Positions 8,339-16,969 of a stretch of DNA of 50,831 bases are shown here, one piece after another. The stretch comes from an uncultured Blautia sp. GTDB lineage: Bacteria > Bacillota_A > Clostridia > Lachnospirales > Lachnospiraceae. A model generated the notes under the pieces. It searched no databases. It was not told the origin of the DNA and saw nothing but the letters and a program-made list of their open reading frames with translations. Location of the stretch: NCBI GenBank assembly GCA_905209435.1, contig CAJLTE010000012.1:1-50831 (forward strand), written 5' to 3'. The translations under genes and the position numbers were made by a program. Numbering within the stretch: position 1 is the first letter of the stretch; each line of letters opens with the position of its first letter.

Positions 8339-9271
8339 TTAAATTTCACTGAAATCCGGTGTCCCATACAGATCAAATGGAGTCGACTGATAAACATAAT
8401 AATTGAGCCAGTTTGTATACAGATTATTTGCATGTGCTCTCCACATAAGTAGAGGTTTGTTCTCCGGGTTATTATCCCTGTAATAATTCTCCGGTATCTC
8501 TATAGGAAGATTCTTGCTCACATCACGTTTGTATTCTCCATCCAGTGTAACGCGGTCGTATTCCGGGTGCCCCATTACAAAAATTTTGCGACCGCCATCT
8601 GCCATAGCAAGAAAGAGACCTGCTTCATCAGATTCCGCAAGTACTGTCAATTCTTTACAGTTGTGGATGTCTTCAATCGGTACTTCCGTATGTCTGGAAT
8701 GCGGAGCAAGGAACATATCGTCAAATCCACGTACAAGCGGAATCTTGCGATTTAATACTTTGTGCCAGAAAAGTCCAAACACCTTCTTGTCAAGTTTGCG
8801 TTTCTTCAGGCCATAATGATGATAAAGTCCTGCCTGTGCTGCCCAGCACAGATAAATTGTAGAAGTCACATGATCATTAGTCCAGTCCATAATCTTTACC
8901 AGTTCATTCCAGTAGTCCACTTCTTCAAATTCCATCTGTTCTACCGGCGCACCTGTAATGATCATTCCATCATACTTATTTCCTTTCAATTCAGGAAATG
9001 TCTGATAGAATTTATTCAGATGACTCATGGAAGTATTTTTTGATTCGTGACTCTGTACTGCCATAAACGTCACATCCACCTGCAGAGGTGTATTAGAAAG
9101 GGATCGCAGAAGCTGAAGTTCTGTCTCCTCTTTCAATGGCATCAGATTCAGAATAAGAATCTGTATTGGGCGGATATCCTGATGAGATGCACGGGATTCA
9201 TCCATCACAAAAATATTCTCTTTCTCCAGAATTTCTTTTACGGGCAGATCGCCCTGTATCTTAATTGGCAT
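8339..9271 (-). CDS. metA: homoserine O-acetyltransferase (MetA family)
   Basis: A 310-residue enzyme that acylates homoserine in methionine synthesis. It has the MetA fold signatures: ILILNLMPLKEETE (39-51), TGAPVEQMEFEEVDYW (106-121), the nucleophile Cys142 in LCWAAQAG, and the MGHPEYDR motif with the catalytic His and Glu. Residue 111 is Glu. In studied MetA enzymes Glu at this position favours acetyl-CoA and Gly favours succinyl-CoA, so acetyl transfer is inferred. The gene lies about 100 nt downstream of ligA. I see no SAM riboswitch or T-box in that gap. Confidence 0.93.
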   Translation of the reverse strand: MPIKIQGDLPVKEILEKENIFVMDESRASHQDIRPIQILILNLMPLKEETELQLLRSLSNTPLQVDVTFMAVQSHESKNTSMSHLNKFYQTFPELKGNKYDGMIITGAPVEQMEFEEVDYWNELVKIMDWTNDHVTSTIYLCWAAQAGLYHHYGLKKRKLDKKVFGLFWHKVLNRKIPLVRGFDDMFLAPHSRHTEVPIEDIHNCKELTVLAESDEAGLFLAMADGGRKIFVMGHPEYDRVTLDGEYKRDVSKNLPIEIPENYYRDNNPENKPLLMWRAHANNLYTNWLNYYVYQSTPFDLYGTPDFSEI

Positions 9272-9373
9272 TTTAGTTCTCTCCTGTTCGTTGTTATATT
9301 TTTATCTCTGATCAGTAAAACACGTAAACTCATCCTTGTTTGCTGCACAAGCCTCACCGTAAAATCGGTTCAT

Positions 9374-11332
9374 TCACTGCTTCACCATCTTCAGGAAGTC
9401 TTCTTCTGACAGAATCGGGATTCCCAGTTCCTTGGCTTTCTTATTCTTGGAAGAATTGGACGTTGTATCATTATTGATCAGATAGTTTGTCTTTGATGTC
9501 ACAGAGCCTGTCACTTTGCCTCCCAGTGATTCGATAAATTCCTTAGCCTGAGCCCTGTTTGCAAAATGCTCCACACTTCCTGTAATAACGAAATTCATAT
9601 TCTGAAAAATCTGTTCCCCTGCCTTCTCTTCTTTCCTGATCGTCAGATAACTCATCAGATGATCCAGTTTCTTATTATTCTCTTCTTTTGCAAAATAATC
9701 CGTCAGGCTTCTGGCGATAACCGGTCCGATAGTATCAATGGAGCTTATTTCCTCTTCATCTGCATGACGGATTTTCTCCAGATCATCATCAAAATGCCTG
9801 CAGATTACTTTCGCATTGGCCAGTCCGATATTGGCGATTCCCAGACTGTAGATAACTTTTGCAAGAGTTGTCTCTTTTGCTTTCTCCAGACTGGCGGTCA
9901 GATTCTCAAAAGATTTCTCACCAAAACCCTCCATCTCTACAATCTCGTCCCTGTGCTTCGCAATCTCAAAAATATCTCCGAAGTCGTGGATAAACCCTCT
10001 TGCAATAAATTTCTCCAGTGTTGCTTCGGACAATCCATCAATATTCATAGCATCCCTGCTCGCAAAAAGGGCAAAAGATTTAATTTTCTTTGCTGCACAG
10101 TCCGGGTTCGTACAGTAAAGTGCCTCTACATCATTCACTTTCTGTATCTGTGTTGCATGCCCGCAGGCCGGACATGTATCTGGAATCTCCAGCTTGCTGC
10201 TGCGAGTCAGGTTCTCCGCAATCTGCGGAATGATCATATTAGCTTTATATACAGTGATCGTATCCCCAATTCCCAGTTCCAGTTCCTTCACAATACTGAC
10301 ATTGTGTACGCTTGCGCGGCTGACCGTGGTTCCTTCCAGTTCTACAGGTTCAAAAACCGCAACAGGATTAATCAGTCCTGTTCTGGATGGACTCCACTCA
10401 ATCTCCAGCAACTGGGTCTCTCTGATCTCATCCGCCCATTTAAACGCAAATGCATTTCGCGGGAATTTCGCTGTTCTTCCCAGAGAGTCCCCATATGCGA
10501 TATCATCATAAAGAGCCACCAACCCGTCCGACGGAAAATCATTCTCTGTGATAGCTACAGAAAAGTAGTCCATAGCCTTATCCAATGTTCCCGCTGTAAC
10601 CACACGGTATTCTACCACATCAAACCCCTGCTCTTTCAGCCACTCGAACTGTCCTGCACGGGAATTGTGAAAATCAATGTTTTCTGCACTTACAAGAGCA
10701 AATGCATAAAAGCGCACATTTCTTTTGGCTGTGATTTCATTATTCAGCTGACGCACCGAACCGCTGCAGAGATTTCTCGGATTCTTGTATTTCGCATCCA
10801 CATCCTCGATAGACTCATTAATCCGTTCAAAATCAGAGTAGGTAATGATTGCCTCACCGCGGAGCACCAGTCTTCCCTGATATGGAATTTTAAACGGAAC
10901 ATTCTTAAACACTCTGGCGTTATTGGTAACAACCTCTCCTACCACGCCGTTTCCTCTGGTAACTGCTTTTGCCAGCTCTCCATTCTCGTAAGTAAGAACA
11001 ATAGTCAGTCCATCAAGTTTCCAGGAAAGAAGTGTCTTATGCTCTCCGATAAATTCTCTCAGAACTTCTCTATCCTTTGTCTTATCGAGGGAGAGCATCG
11101 GTGATTCGTGCTCCTCCTTAGGTAACTGATCAACAGCCTCATATCCTACGCTGACGGTGGGACTGTTTGCCAGAACGGTTCCTGTTTCTTTCTCCAGAGC
11201 CTGAAGCTCGTCGTACATCTGATCGTACTCTCTGTTGCTTATGATCTCTATGTCCTGCTGATAATACGCTTTTGCTGCCTTGTCCAGCTTTTGCACCAGC
11301 TCTTTCATTCGTGTGATTGCGGCTGTTTCCAT
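9374..11332 (-). CDS. ligA: NAD-dependent DNA ligase
   Basis: A 652-residue replicative and repair ligase that seals nicks using NAD. The N-terminal Ia domain has the YYQQD..ISNREYDQMYDEL region. The adenylation domain has the catalytic Lys105 in SWKLDG and RGNGVVGE. An OB fold, a four-cysteine zinc finger (CPAC..YCTNPDC, about 390-412), helix-hairpin-helix repeats and a C-terminal BRCT domain (about 575-652) follow. The length is slightly below the usual 670. The ATG at 11332 has a strong AGGAGG site 6 nt upstream. The first 194 nt overlap the 3' end of rluF in another frame. Confidence 0.95.
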   Translation of the reverse strand: METAAITRMKELVQKLDKAAKAYYQQDIEIISNREYDQMYDELQALEKETGTVLANSPTVSVGYEAVDQLPKEEHESPMLSLDKTKDREVLREFIGEHKTLLSWKLDGLTIVLTYENGELAKAVTRGNGVVGEVVTNNARVFKNVPFKIPYQGRLVLRGEAIITYSDFERINESIEDVDAKYKNPRNLCSGSVRQLNNEITAKRNVRFYAFALVSAENIDFHNSRAGQFEWLKEQGFDVVEYRVVTAGTLDKAMDYFSVAITENDFPSDGLVALYDDIAYGDSLGRTAKFPRNAFAFKWADEIRETQLLEIEWSPSRTGLINPVAVFEPVELEGTTVSRASVHNVSIVKELELGIGDTITVYKANMIIPQIAENLTRSSKLEIPDTCPACGHATQIQKVNDVEALYCTNPDCAAKKIKSFALFASRDAMNIDGLSEATLEKFIARGFIHDFGDIFEIAKHRDEIVEMEGFGEKSFENLTASLEKAKETTLAKVIYSLGIANIGLANAKVICRHFDDDLEKIRHADEEEISSIDTIGPVIARSLTDYFAKEENNKKLDHLMSYLTIRKEEKAGEQIFQNMNFVITGSVEHFANRAQAKEFIESLGGKVTGSVTSKTNYLINNDTTSNSSKNKKAKELGIPILSEEDFLKMVKQ

Positions 11333-12074
11333 GTTGCCCTCCTGTCTCGATTACTGTTTCGCTGGAAGAAGCTGCCAGCAACTGATTTAATTCCTTCCAT
11401 TCCTGAGGTGTGATTTCTCTGTATTCACCCTCTCTGATGCCGTCCAGAGTCAGATTCATGATCCTGATCCTCTTCAGCTTCTGTACTTCATATCCCAGAT
11501 ACTGGCACATTCTACGGATCTGGCGGTTAAGCCCCTGGGTCAGAATGATCCGGAAACTGCATTCTCCTGTCTGTACTACTTTACAAGGTCTTGTCATAGT
11601 GTCAAGGATTGGGATTCCTCTGCTCATCCTGCGTACAAAATCTTTGTCCAGAGGTTTGTTAACTGTAACAAAGTATTCCTTTTCATGGTAGTTGCCTGCA
11701 CGCATGATCTTATTGACCAGGTTACCTTCATTAGTCAGAAGGAGCAGACCCTGCGAGTCCTTATCCAGTCTTCCCACAGGATAAATACGCAAAGGGTAAT
11801 CCAGATAATCTGTAACTGTTGTTTCCTGCCGTTGCTGTTTTGTACTGCATACGATCCCTCTGGGCTTGTTAAAAAGAAGCAGTACTTTTTTTTCATTTTT
11901 ATGGACAGGTATGTGATCAATACAGATTTCATCTTCAGGCATAACCTTCTGACCGCTGACAGCTGCTTCGCCGTTTACAGTAATCCTTCCTTCTTCGATC
12001 ATCCGGTCTGCCTCCCGTCTGGAACACACACCTGCCTCGCTTAAATATTTATTAATCCTTATTTTTTCGTCCAT
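11139..12074 (-). CDS. rluF: 23S rRNA pseudouridine synthase, RluF-like
   Basis: A 311-residue protein with an N-terminal S4 RNA-binding domain (about 5-60) and a RsuA/RluB/E/F-type catalytic domain with Asp104 in GRLDKDSQGLLLLTNEG. It also has the LTQGLNRQIRRMC motif. The family converts uridine to pseudouridine in 23S rRNA. The catalytic domain ends near residue 235. A Gly/Arg/Ser/His-rich basic tail follows, of which the last roughly 65 residues are encoded within the start of ligA. E. coli RluF also has a basic tail, but so long an overlap is odd. The ATG lies only 6 nt downstream of a consensus -10 box, with no ribosome site, so the mRNA is probably leaderless. Confidence 0.88.
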   Translation of the reverse strand: MDEKIRINKYLSEAGVCSRREADRMIEEGRITVNGEAAVSGQKVMPEDEICIDHIPVHKNEKKVLLLFNKPRGIVCSTKQQRQETTVTDYLDYPLRIYPVGRLDKDSQGLLLLTNEGNLVNKIMRAGNYHEKEYFVTVNKPLDKDFVRRMSRGIPILDTMTRPCKVVQTGECSFRIILTQGLNRQIRRMCQYLGYEVQKLKRIRIMNLTLDGIREGEYREITPQEWKELNQLLAASSSETVIETGGQHGNSRNHTNERAGAKAGQGSKSVLSAGHRDHKQQRVRSDVRRASGSGERNRNRSGKQSHRQRRI

Positions 12075-12080
12075 TTTTCT

Positions 12081-12109
12081 ATTATATAATTTTTTGCCAA
12101 TATTATCAA
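12081..12109 (-). promoter_or_regulatory. consensus promoter abutting the rluF start codon
   Basis: On the minus strand TTGATA (12109-12104) and TATAAT (12086-12081) are separated by 17 bp. Six nt later comes the ATG of rluF, which places the expected transcription start on or next to the A of the ATG. Confidence 0.75.
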
Positions 12110-12120
12110 CGGGGATTTCC

Positions 12121-12149
12121 TTGTATTTTGTCTTACTTTATTGTATCAT
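12121..12149 (+). promoter_or_regulatory. promoter of the polysaccharide deacetylase gene
   Basis: TTGTAT (12121-12126) and TATCAT (12144-12149) are separated by 17 bp. It is divergent from the rluF promoter. Confidence 0.55.
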
Positions 12150-12215
12150 AAGAGTCAAGGCTGGGGTACCAACAAGTTGTTTCACAGCCTTATAACTTTA
12201 CAAAAGGAGGCATTT

Positions 12216-13565
12216 ATGTCAGGCCATTTACCGCGTACAAACCGCTGGCTGGTTCTGTTGTCTGTTATCCTGTGTATAGTATTGGGAGGAATTTTTACCC
12301 GTTCTTCCTCTGCGCCCTCACAGGTCAGCGCCAGCAGCGAAACAGGGTTTTTCGTATCAGGAGATCAGGATTCATCTGAATTCACTTCTGAAGAAACAGT
12401 GGCTGATAATAATGATAATTTCACAGATACCTCATCTGGCGATTCCAATAATGTCCCAGACAGCAGTTCAGTTAAAAATTCTTCCGAAGATTCTTCCAAA
12501 ACTTCCAGAAATAAGTCTTCAGAGAATGCAGGAAAAAAATCTGATGTTTCGTCAAATAGTCCTGCACTGAGTTCTGAGGTTTCTGCAGAAGCATCCAAGG
12601 GTATATGGGCATCCAGCGGAAGCAACTGGATGTTTCTGATAGACAACATTCCCTATACCGGATGGCTGACCGATACTGACGGTAAACAATACTATATGGA
12701 TAATGCAGGCATCATGCAGACGGGCTGGACAGATATTGGAAATAAGCGATATTATTTCGACATGGACGGCATTCTGCAGACAGGTACCATTAATATTAAT
12801 GGCAAATCTTATGAACTGAACGAAGATGGTTCTCTGAAGAATTATACTGCCAAAAAGAAATCTTCTAAAAAGAAGTCTTCCAAAAAATCCTCCAAAAAGT
12901 CTGCAGCAAAATCCAAGAGTAAATCCACCAGCAGTTCAAATTCCAAATCTGCTGATTCTGCAAAGTCCATCGCTCTTACATTTGACGACGGGCCGAGTTC
13001 CTTTACAGACCGTCTTCTGGACTGTCTGGAACAAAACAACGCAAAAGCTACTTTCTTTATGGTCGGTACCGAAATCGACAGTTTCCCTGATGAAGTGAAA
13101 CGTATGAAAAAGCTTGGTTGTGAACTTGGCAATCATACTTATGACCATACAGATCTGACTACTCTTTCCGCTGAGGATATCAGTTCAGAAATTGCTCAGG
13201 TAGATGAACGGCTTGTGAACCTGACAGGTGAGGGTGCATCTGTAGTACGTCCGCCCTATGGTTCTGTCAATGATACAGTAAAGACAGTTGTAGGAACACC
13301 TATGATTCTCTGGTCTATTGATACTCTTGACTGGAAGACTCTGGATGTGGAATCTACTGTGGAGGAAGTTATGAATAATGTACAGGATGGTTCTATTATT
13401 CTGATGCACGATATTTACAGTACTTCTGTTGATGCAGCAGAAATTCTGATCCCTCAGCTGATTGAGGACGGCTATCAGCTTGTAACCGTACATGAACTTG
13501 CATCACTGCATAATCAGAAATTATCAGCAGGAATTACATATGGCGAATTTGACAGTAACCAATAA
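12216..13565 (+). CDS. secreted polysaccharide deacetylase with cell-wall-binding repeats
   Basis: A 449-residue exported protein. A signal or anchor segment (about 9-28) is followed by a long Ser/Asp-rich spacer (30-125). Two or three choline-binding-type wall repeats follow (GWLTDTDGKQYYMD, GWTDIGNKRYYFD). A Lys/Ser-rich stretch (about 210-245) leads to a NodB deacetylase domain. That domain carries TFDDGP (about 255), NHTYDHTDL metal ligands, RPPYG, DTLDW and LMHDI. The family removes acetyl groups from peptidoglycan or other N-acetylated glycans. I place the start at 12216 because AAAAGGAGG precedes it; a TTG-initiated extension upstream has no ribosome site. Confidence 0.9.
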   Translation: MSGHLPRTNRWLVLLSVILCIVLGGIFTRSSSAPSQVSASSETGFFVSGDQDSSEFTSEETVADNNDNFTDTSSGDSNNVPDSSSVKNSSEDSSKTSRNKSSENAGKKSDVSSNSPALSSEVSAEASKGIWASSGSNWMFLIDNIPYTGWLTDTDGKQYYMDNAGIMQTGWTDIGNKRYYFDMDGILQTGTININGKSYELNEDGSLKNYTAKKKSSKKKSSKKSSKKSAAKSKSKSTSSSNSKSADSAKSIALTFDDGPSSFTDRLLDCLEQNNAKATFFMVGTEIDSFPDEVKRMKKLGCELGNHTYDHTDLTTLSAEDISSEIAQVDERLVNLTGEGASVVRPPYGSVNDTVKTVVGTPMILWSIDTLDWKTLDVESTVEEVMNNVQDGSIILMHDIYSTSVDAAEILIPQLIEDGYQLVTVHELASLHNQKLSAGITYGEFDSNQ

Positions 13566-13584
13566 ATTTCATTATTATCAACGC

Positions 13585-13624
13585 AAAAATGCCGGTTATC
13601 ATATTCGATAACCGACATTTTTTT
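13585..13624. terminator. bidirectional terminator between convergent genes
   Basis: AAAATGCCGGTTATC pairs with GATAACCGACATTTT around a 6-nt loop, with A and T runs on both sides. It serves the deacetylase gene (plus) and the SH3 gene (minus). Confidence 0.85.
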
Positions 13625-13649
13625 GCCATATTTAATTATTATTTACTTG

Positions 13650-14573
13650 TCACTCCACATCAGACTGCTGTTCCAGCAGATCTCCTCTGATGTATCCTGT
13701 CTCGCCGTCATAATCAATCTGTACCCATTCACCTTCGGTGCCTGTCTTCTCAACCTGGTCACCACCTGAGATTACGCCAAGAATCTCAGCATCAGTACTT
13801 GCTTCGGCGCGGACGTTGCATTCCTCTGTTGCTGTAAGTATTGTACCATTCTCTGCTTCTGTTGATACACTTGCCTCGTCTCCAAGGCCATTAAGAAAAT
13901 CTGCAAGAGACGGATCTGACTGCTGTGCCTGATCCAGTTCTTTTTGTACTTTCGTTACAAGGGCTGCGACATCACTGTCAGATAACTGCTTCTCCATATA
14001 TGCAGAAATCTCCGAATCCTGTAAAGCCCCGTTATCAATCAGCCAAGTTCCCTCACTGTTCTTATATACATAGAACTGAGTCAGCGCAGGTGCCTTGGTG
14101 TCGATTCCCTGACAGATATAAGAGAAACAGGCGTAAACCACATAAGAGTCATCTGTCATACCCTTCTTCGTGTACACATCGCCTACTTCATACCCTTCGA
14201 TATAATCTTTCAAATTTGTGACTTTTGACTCATCAGACGGTGTAAAATCATCTTCCAGAGTCTTCAGCGTTGCAATATCTTTTTCCCCCAGAGCCTGATA
14301 ATAGCTCGTAATCAATGCAGTAACATCTGCATCTGCTGTTTCCATGGGATTGGCGTCTTCTTTCTTCTCGTCAGACTCCCCTTCACTTGTCGGAGAAGAA
14401 GGAACATTTCCCTGGTCTTCTGATGTGGTCTTCTGTCCATCTCCGGAATTCCCCTTATTACTTCCGGAACAGGCACGAATGCCAAAGAACAGGACGGCCA
14501 CAATTATCAGAATAGCTCCACCCAGCATAAAATACCGGAGGTTATCTGATAACCATTCTCTAAAATCATCCAA
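13650..14573 (-). CDS. single-pass membrane protein with C-terminal SH3 domain
   Basis: A protein of 307 residues. A membrane segment lies at about 14-32 (YFMLGGAILIIVAVLFFGI). An acidic Ser/Gly-rich linker (35-80), an NTF2-like or DUF-type domain (about 80-190) and a C-terminal bacterial SH3 domain (about 245-300: CNVRAEASTDAEILGVI, GYIRGDLL) follow. SH3 domains of this kind commonly bind cell-wall peptides, so a wall-facing role is inferred. The start is TTG, 8 nt after a perfect AAGGAGG. tRNA-Arg lies just upstream. Confidence 0.75.
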   Translation of the reverse strand: MDDFREWLSDNLRYFMLGGAILIIVAVLFFGIRACSGSNKGNSGDGQKTTSEDQGNVPSSPTSEGESDEKKEDANPMETADADVTALITSYYQALGEKDIATLKTLEDDFTPSDESKVTNLKDYIEGYEVGDVYTKKGMTDDSYVVYACFSYICQGIDTKAPALTQFYVYKNSEGTWLIDNGALQDSEISAYMEKQLSDSDVAALVTKVQKELDQAQQSDPSLADFLNGLGDEASVSTEAENGTILTATEECNVRAEASTDAEILGVISGGDQVEKTGTEGEWVQIDYDGETGYIRGDLLEQQSDVE

Positions 14574-14663
14574 GTTCTTGTCCTCCTTATAAGCTGCTGT
14601 TCACTCCGTTTTCAGCAGCCCTTATGATACAACGCACCGGAACTGTACATACGTCCCAGGCAG

Positions 14664-14735
14664 CACACCTGAAGGGAATCGAACCCCCGCACATGGTACC
14701 GGAAACCACTGCTCTATCCACTGAGCTACAGGTGC
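14664..14735 (-). tRNA. tRNA-Arg (anticodon CCG)
   Basis: A complete cloverleaf can be drawn. The acceptor is GCACCTG/CAGGTGT and the D stem GCTC/GAGC. The anticodon stem GTGGT/ACCAT encloses loop TTCCGGT with anticodon CCG, and the T arm has the GGTTCGATT core. The CCA end is not encoded. It reads the CGG codon. Confidence 0.93.
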
Positions 14736-14854
14736 AGACGGAAAATAAATTTCCTCTTATGATTCTATCATAGAGCCTTATAAATGTAAAGTTTTTTTTG
14801 GAATATGCACAACTGAACCAAACATATATATTATTTGAACAGTTCACAAATGAC

Positions 14855-14887
14855 AAAAAAGGAACTGCTGATAAAGCAGCTCCCTTT
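14855..14887 (-). terminator. terminator of the NhaC-family gene
   Basis: On the minus strand GGAGCTGCT pairs with AGCAGTTCC around a short loop, with A residues before and TTTTTT after the stem. It lies about 40 nt after the stop codon. Confidence 0.8.
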
Positions 14888-14923
14888 TCAAATATCCACC
14901 CGAGCATTTATGATTTTTCTCAT

Positions 14924-16549
14924 TTACATTTTCAGGTCATCAAATTTCACTCTGATAATTATCAATGCGATCATCATAAAGACAATTCCAACAGGAAGAG
15001 CAATCCATGCAGTCTGTACAAATCCTGCCACAATATAGGTCAGGAAAGATACAACCGCTGCCACCATTGCATATGGAAGCTGCGTGCTGACATGATTTAC
15101 ATGCTCACACTGTGCACCTGCAGATGCCATGATCGTTGTATCGGAAATCGGTGAACAATGATCTCCACATACAGCACCTGCCATACATGCAGAAATGGAA
15201 ATGATCATCAGCTCATGGTTTGTTCCGGAAAATACATCAACTACGATTGGAATAAGGATACCAAAAGTTCCCCATGAAGTACCTGTTGCAAAAGCAATAA
15301 CAGCACCAATTACAAAAATGATAGCCGGTAAAAAGTTCATCAGTCCTCCGGCAGAACTCTTAACAACTCCGTATACAAAATCTGAAGCCCCAAGGCTGTC
15401 TGTCATAGCTTTCAGTGTCCAGGCAAAAGTAAGGATCAGAATCGCCGGTACCATTGCTTTAAATCCATCAGGCAGGCAAGCCATACAGTCTTTGAAGTTC
15501 ATAACACGACGAACCATGTAAAGCACGATCGTGATAACAAGTCCGAAGAAACTTCCGAGTACAAGTCCGATAGACGCATCGCTCTGTGAAAAAGCAGTTA
15601 CAAAATCAGTTCCGCTGAAAAATCCACCAGTATAGATCATACCAATAACACAGCATATTACAAGGCTGATGATCGGGATCAGAAGATCAATTACTTTGCC
15701 GCGCGGATTACTCTTCTCATCTGCTTCTGCATTCGCATAAGGACGTGCAGGCGTTGTATAAATATCTCCCTTTAAAGCATTTGTTTCATGGACACCCATT
15801 GGGCCAAATTCTACTTTCATAAAGATCATGGCGATCATCATGAAAATCGTAAGCAGAGCATAGAAGTTATATGGAATCGCATGTACAAACAGAGAAATTC
15901 CATCTTCTCCTTTTACAAATCCGCTGACCGCTGCTGCCCATGAAGAAATCGGTGCAATAATGCATACCGGAGCTGCTGTGGCATCGATGAGATACGCCAG
16001 CTTCGCACGGGATACATTATGCTTATCAGTTACAGGACGCATAACGCTTCCAACTGTCAGACAGTTAAAATAATCATCAATAAAAATCAGTACACCAAGA
16101 ACAACCGTTGCAAGCTCCGCTCCTGCTCTTGTCTTGATTCTCTTACTTGCCCAGCGTCCGAATGCTGCAGAACCGCCTGCTCTGTTCATCAGACACACCA
16201 TTGTTCCCAGAATAACCAGGAAAATAAGGATTCCCATATTGTAAGAGCTTGTCAGTACACTGATCATTCCTCCTTCAAAAATATGAAGAATTGTTCCTTC
16301 AAAACTGAAGTTAGAGTAGAACAATGCTCCTACCAGGATTCCTACAAATAAGGAACTGTATACTTCTTTTGTGATCAGTGCCAGCGCAATGGCAACGATC
16401 GGCGGTACCAGTGACCAGAAAGTGCCATAGAACTTTGTGGACGCTGCCGCTTCTTCCTCTGCTGCAAGTACAGTCAGAGGACTTGCAAGGATCATCAACA
16501 TCAGCATTGAAAGGCAGAGTGACAATCTTTTTATATTGCTTTTCATCAT
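14924..16549 (-). CDS. NhaC-family Na+/H+ antiporter, lysine-riboswitch controlled
   Basis: A 541-residue membrane protein with about 12 hydrophobic segments. An N-terminal signal-like segment (LSMLMLMILASPLTVLAAEEE) resembles that seen on NhaC-family members of this group. Family motifs include the IDDYFNCLTVGSVMRP region, TAAPVCIIAPISSWAAAVSGF, GTSWGTFGILIPI and GDHCSPISDTT. NhaC-family proteins exchange sodium and protons, and some are carriers for amino or organic acids. The lysine riboswitch directly upstream indicates that the relevant substrate is lysine or a related compound. Two adjacent ATG codons follow GGGAGG; I used the first. Confidence 0.9.
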   Translation of the reverse strand: MMKSNIKRLSLCLSMLMLMILASPLTVLAAEEEAAASTKFYGTFWSLVPPIVAIALALITKEVYSSLFVGILVGALFYSNFSFEGTILHIFEGGMISVLTSSYNMGILIFLVILGTMVCLMNRAGGSAAFGRWASKRIKTRAGAELATVVLGVLIFIDDYFNCLTVGSVMRPVTDKHNVSRAKLAYLIDATAAPVCIIAPISSWAAAVSGFVKGEDGISLFVHAIPYNFYALLTIFMMIAMIFMKVEFGPMGVHETNALKGDIYTTPARPYANAEADEKSNPRGKVIDLLIPIISLVICCVIGMIYTGGFFSGTDFVTAFSQSDASIGLVLGSFFGLVITIVLYMVRRVMNFKDCMACLPDGFKAMVPAILILTFAWTLKAMTDSLGASDFVYGVVKSSAGGLMNFLPAIIFVIGAVIAFATGTSWGTFGILIPIVVDVFSGTNHELMIISISACMAGAVCGDHCSPISDTTIMASAGAQCEHVNHVSTQLPYAMVAAVVSFLTYIVAGFVQTAWIALPVGIVFMMIALIIIRVKFDDLKM

Positions 16550-16616
16550 GTTTCCTCCCTCTTTTATATAGGCTTTTGTAAAATTCACCTCATATCTGCA
16601 CTTATCACATATATGA

Positions 16617-16665
16617 CATAAAAAGATACCACAAATGCGTCTTCCAAACACATTCATGGTATCTT
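16617..16665 (-). terminator. riboswitch expression-platform terminator
   Basis: On the minus strand AAGATACCA pairs with TGGTATCTT, with an inner AATGTGT/ACGCATT stem, then a T run. It sits between the lysine aptamer and the NhaC gene, so ligand binding would end transcription early. Confidence 0.8.
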
Positions 16666-16695
16666 CATCATCCTCGTATCATCTATTTTGTGTTC

Positions 16696-16852
16696 GATAG
16701 CGCTCCACCCAGGTGACAGTACGGCGCATGTTCTGCGACGTCCCAGAAATCCTCCTCCCGACCGGCCGGATTTCTTCGGCGGTTTCCCCTTTCATCCGGA
16801 TGGCTGTCATGCCTTCTTATTCCGGACTACTGATGAATTCCGCACCTCTATC
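16696..16852 (-). ncRNA. lysine riboswitch (L box) aptamer
   Basis: On the minus strand the conserved blocks appear in order: GATAGAGGTGCGGAA, CATCAGTAGTC, GAAAGGGGAAACCGCCGAAG, GGTCGG, CTGTCACC and GTGGAGCGCTATC. The 5' GATAG pairs with the terminal CTATC to close the five-way junction. About 157 nt separate the ends, the normal size of the class. A terminator follows and then the NhaC-family gene, the classic arrangement of this regulator. Confidence 0.92.
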
Positions 16853-16969
16853 ATATTCATATATATTCTTTTTGCAGACACTGTGTGTAGTTTTACAGTG
16901 CTTTTCTCACGTTACTGTTCGCACAACATTGTTCTTCGCGCAACAGACAGTAACTTCTTTTTCACTCTA

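Noticed and set aside
9272..9373. SAM riboswitch or T-box before metA
   Set aside because: The gap to ligA is only about 100 nt and contains neither conserved motif.
9566..11104. 512-residue open frame on the plus strand opposite ligA
   Set aside because: Cys/Ile/His-rich composition, no ribosome site or promoter, and fully antisense to a well-supported ligase gene; it is a shadow frame.
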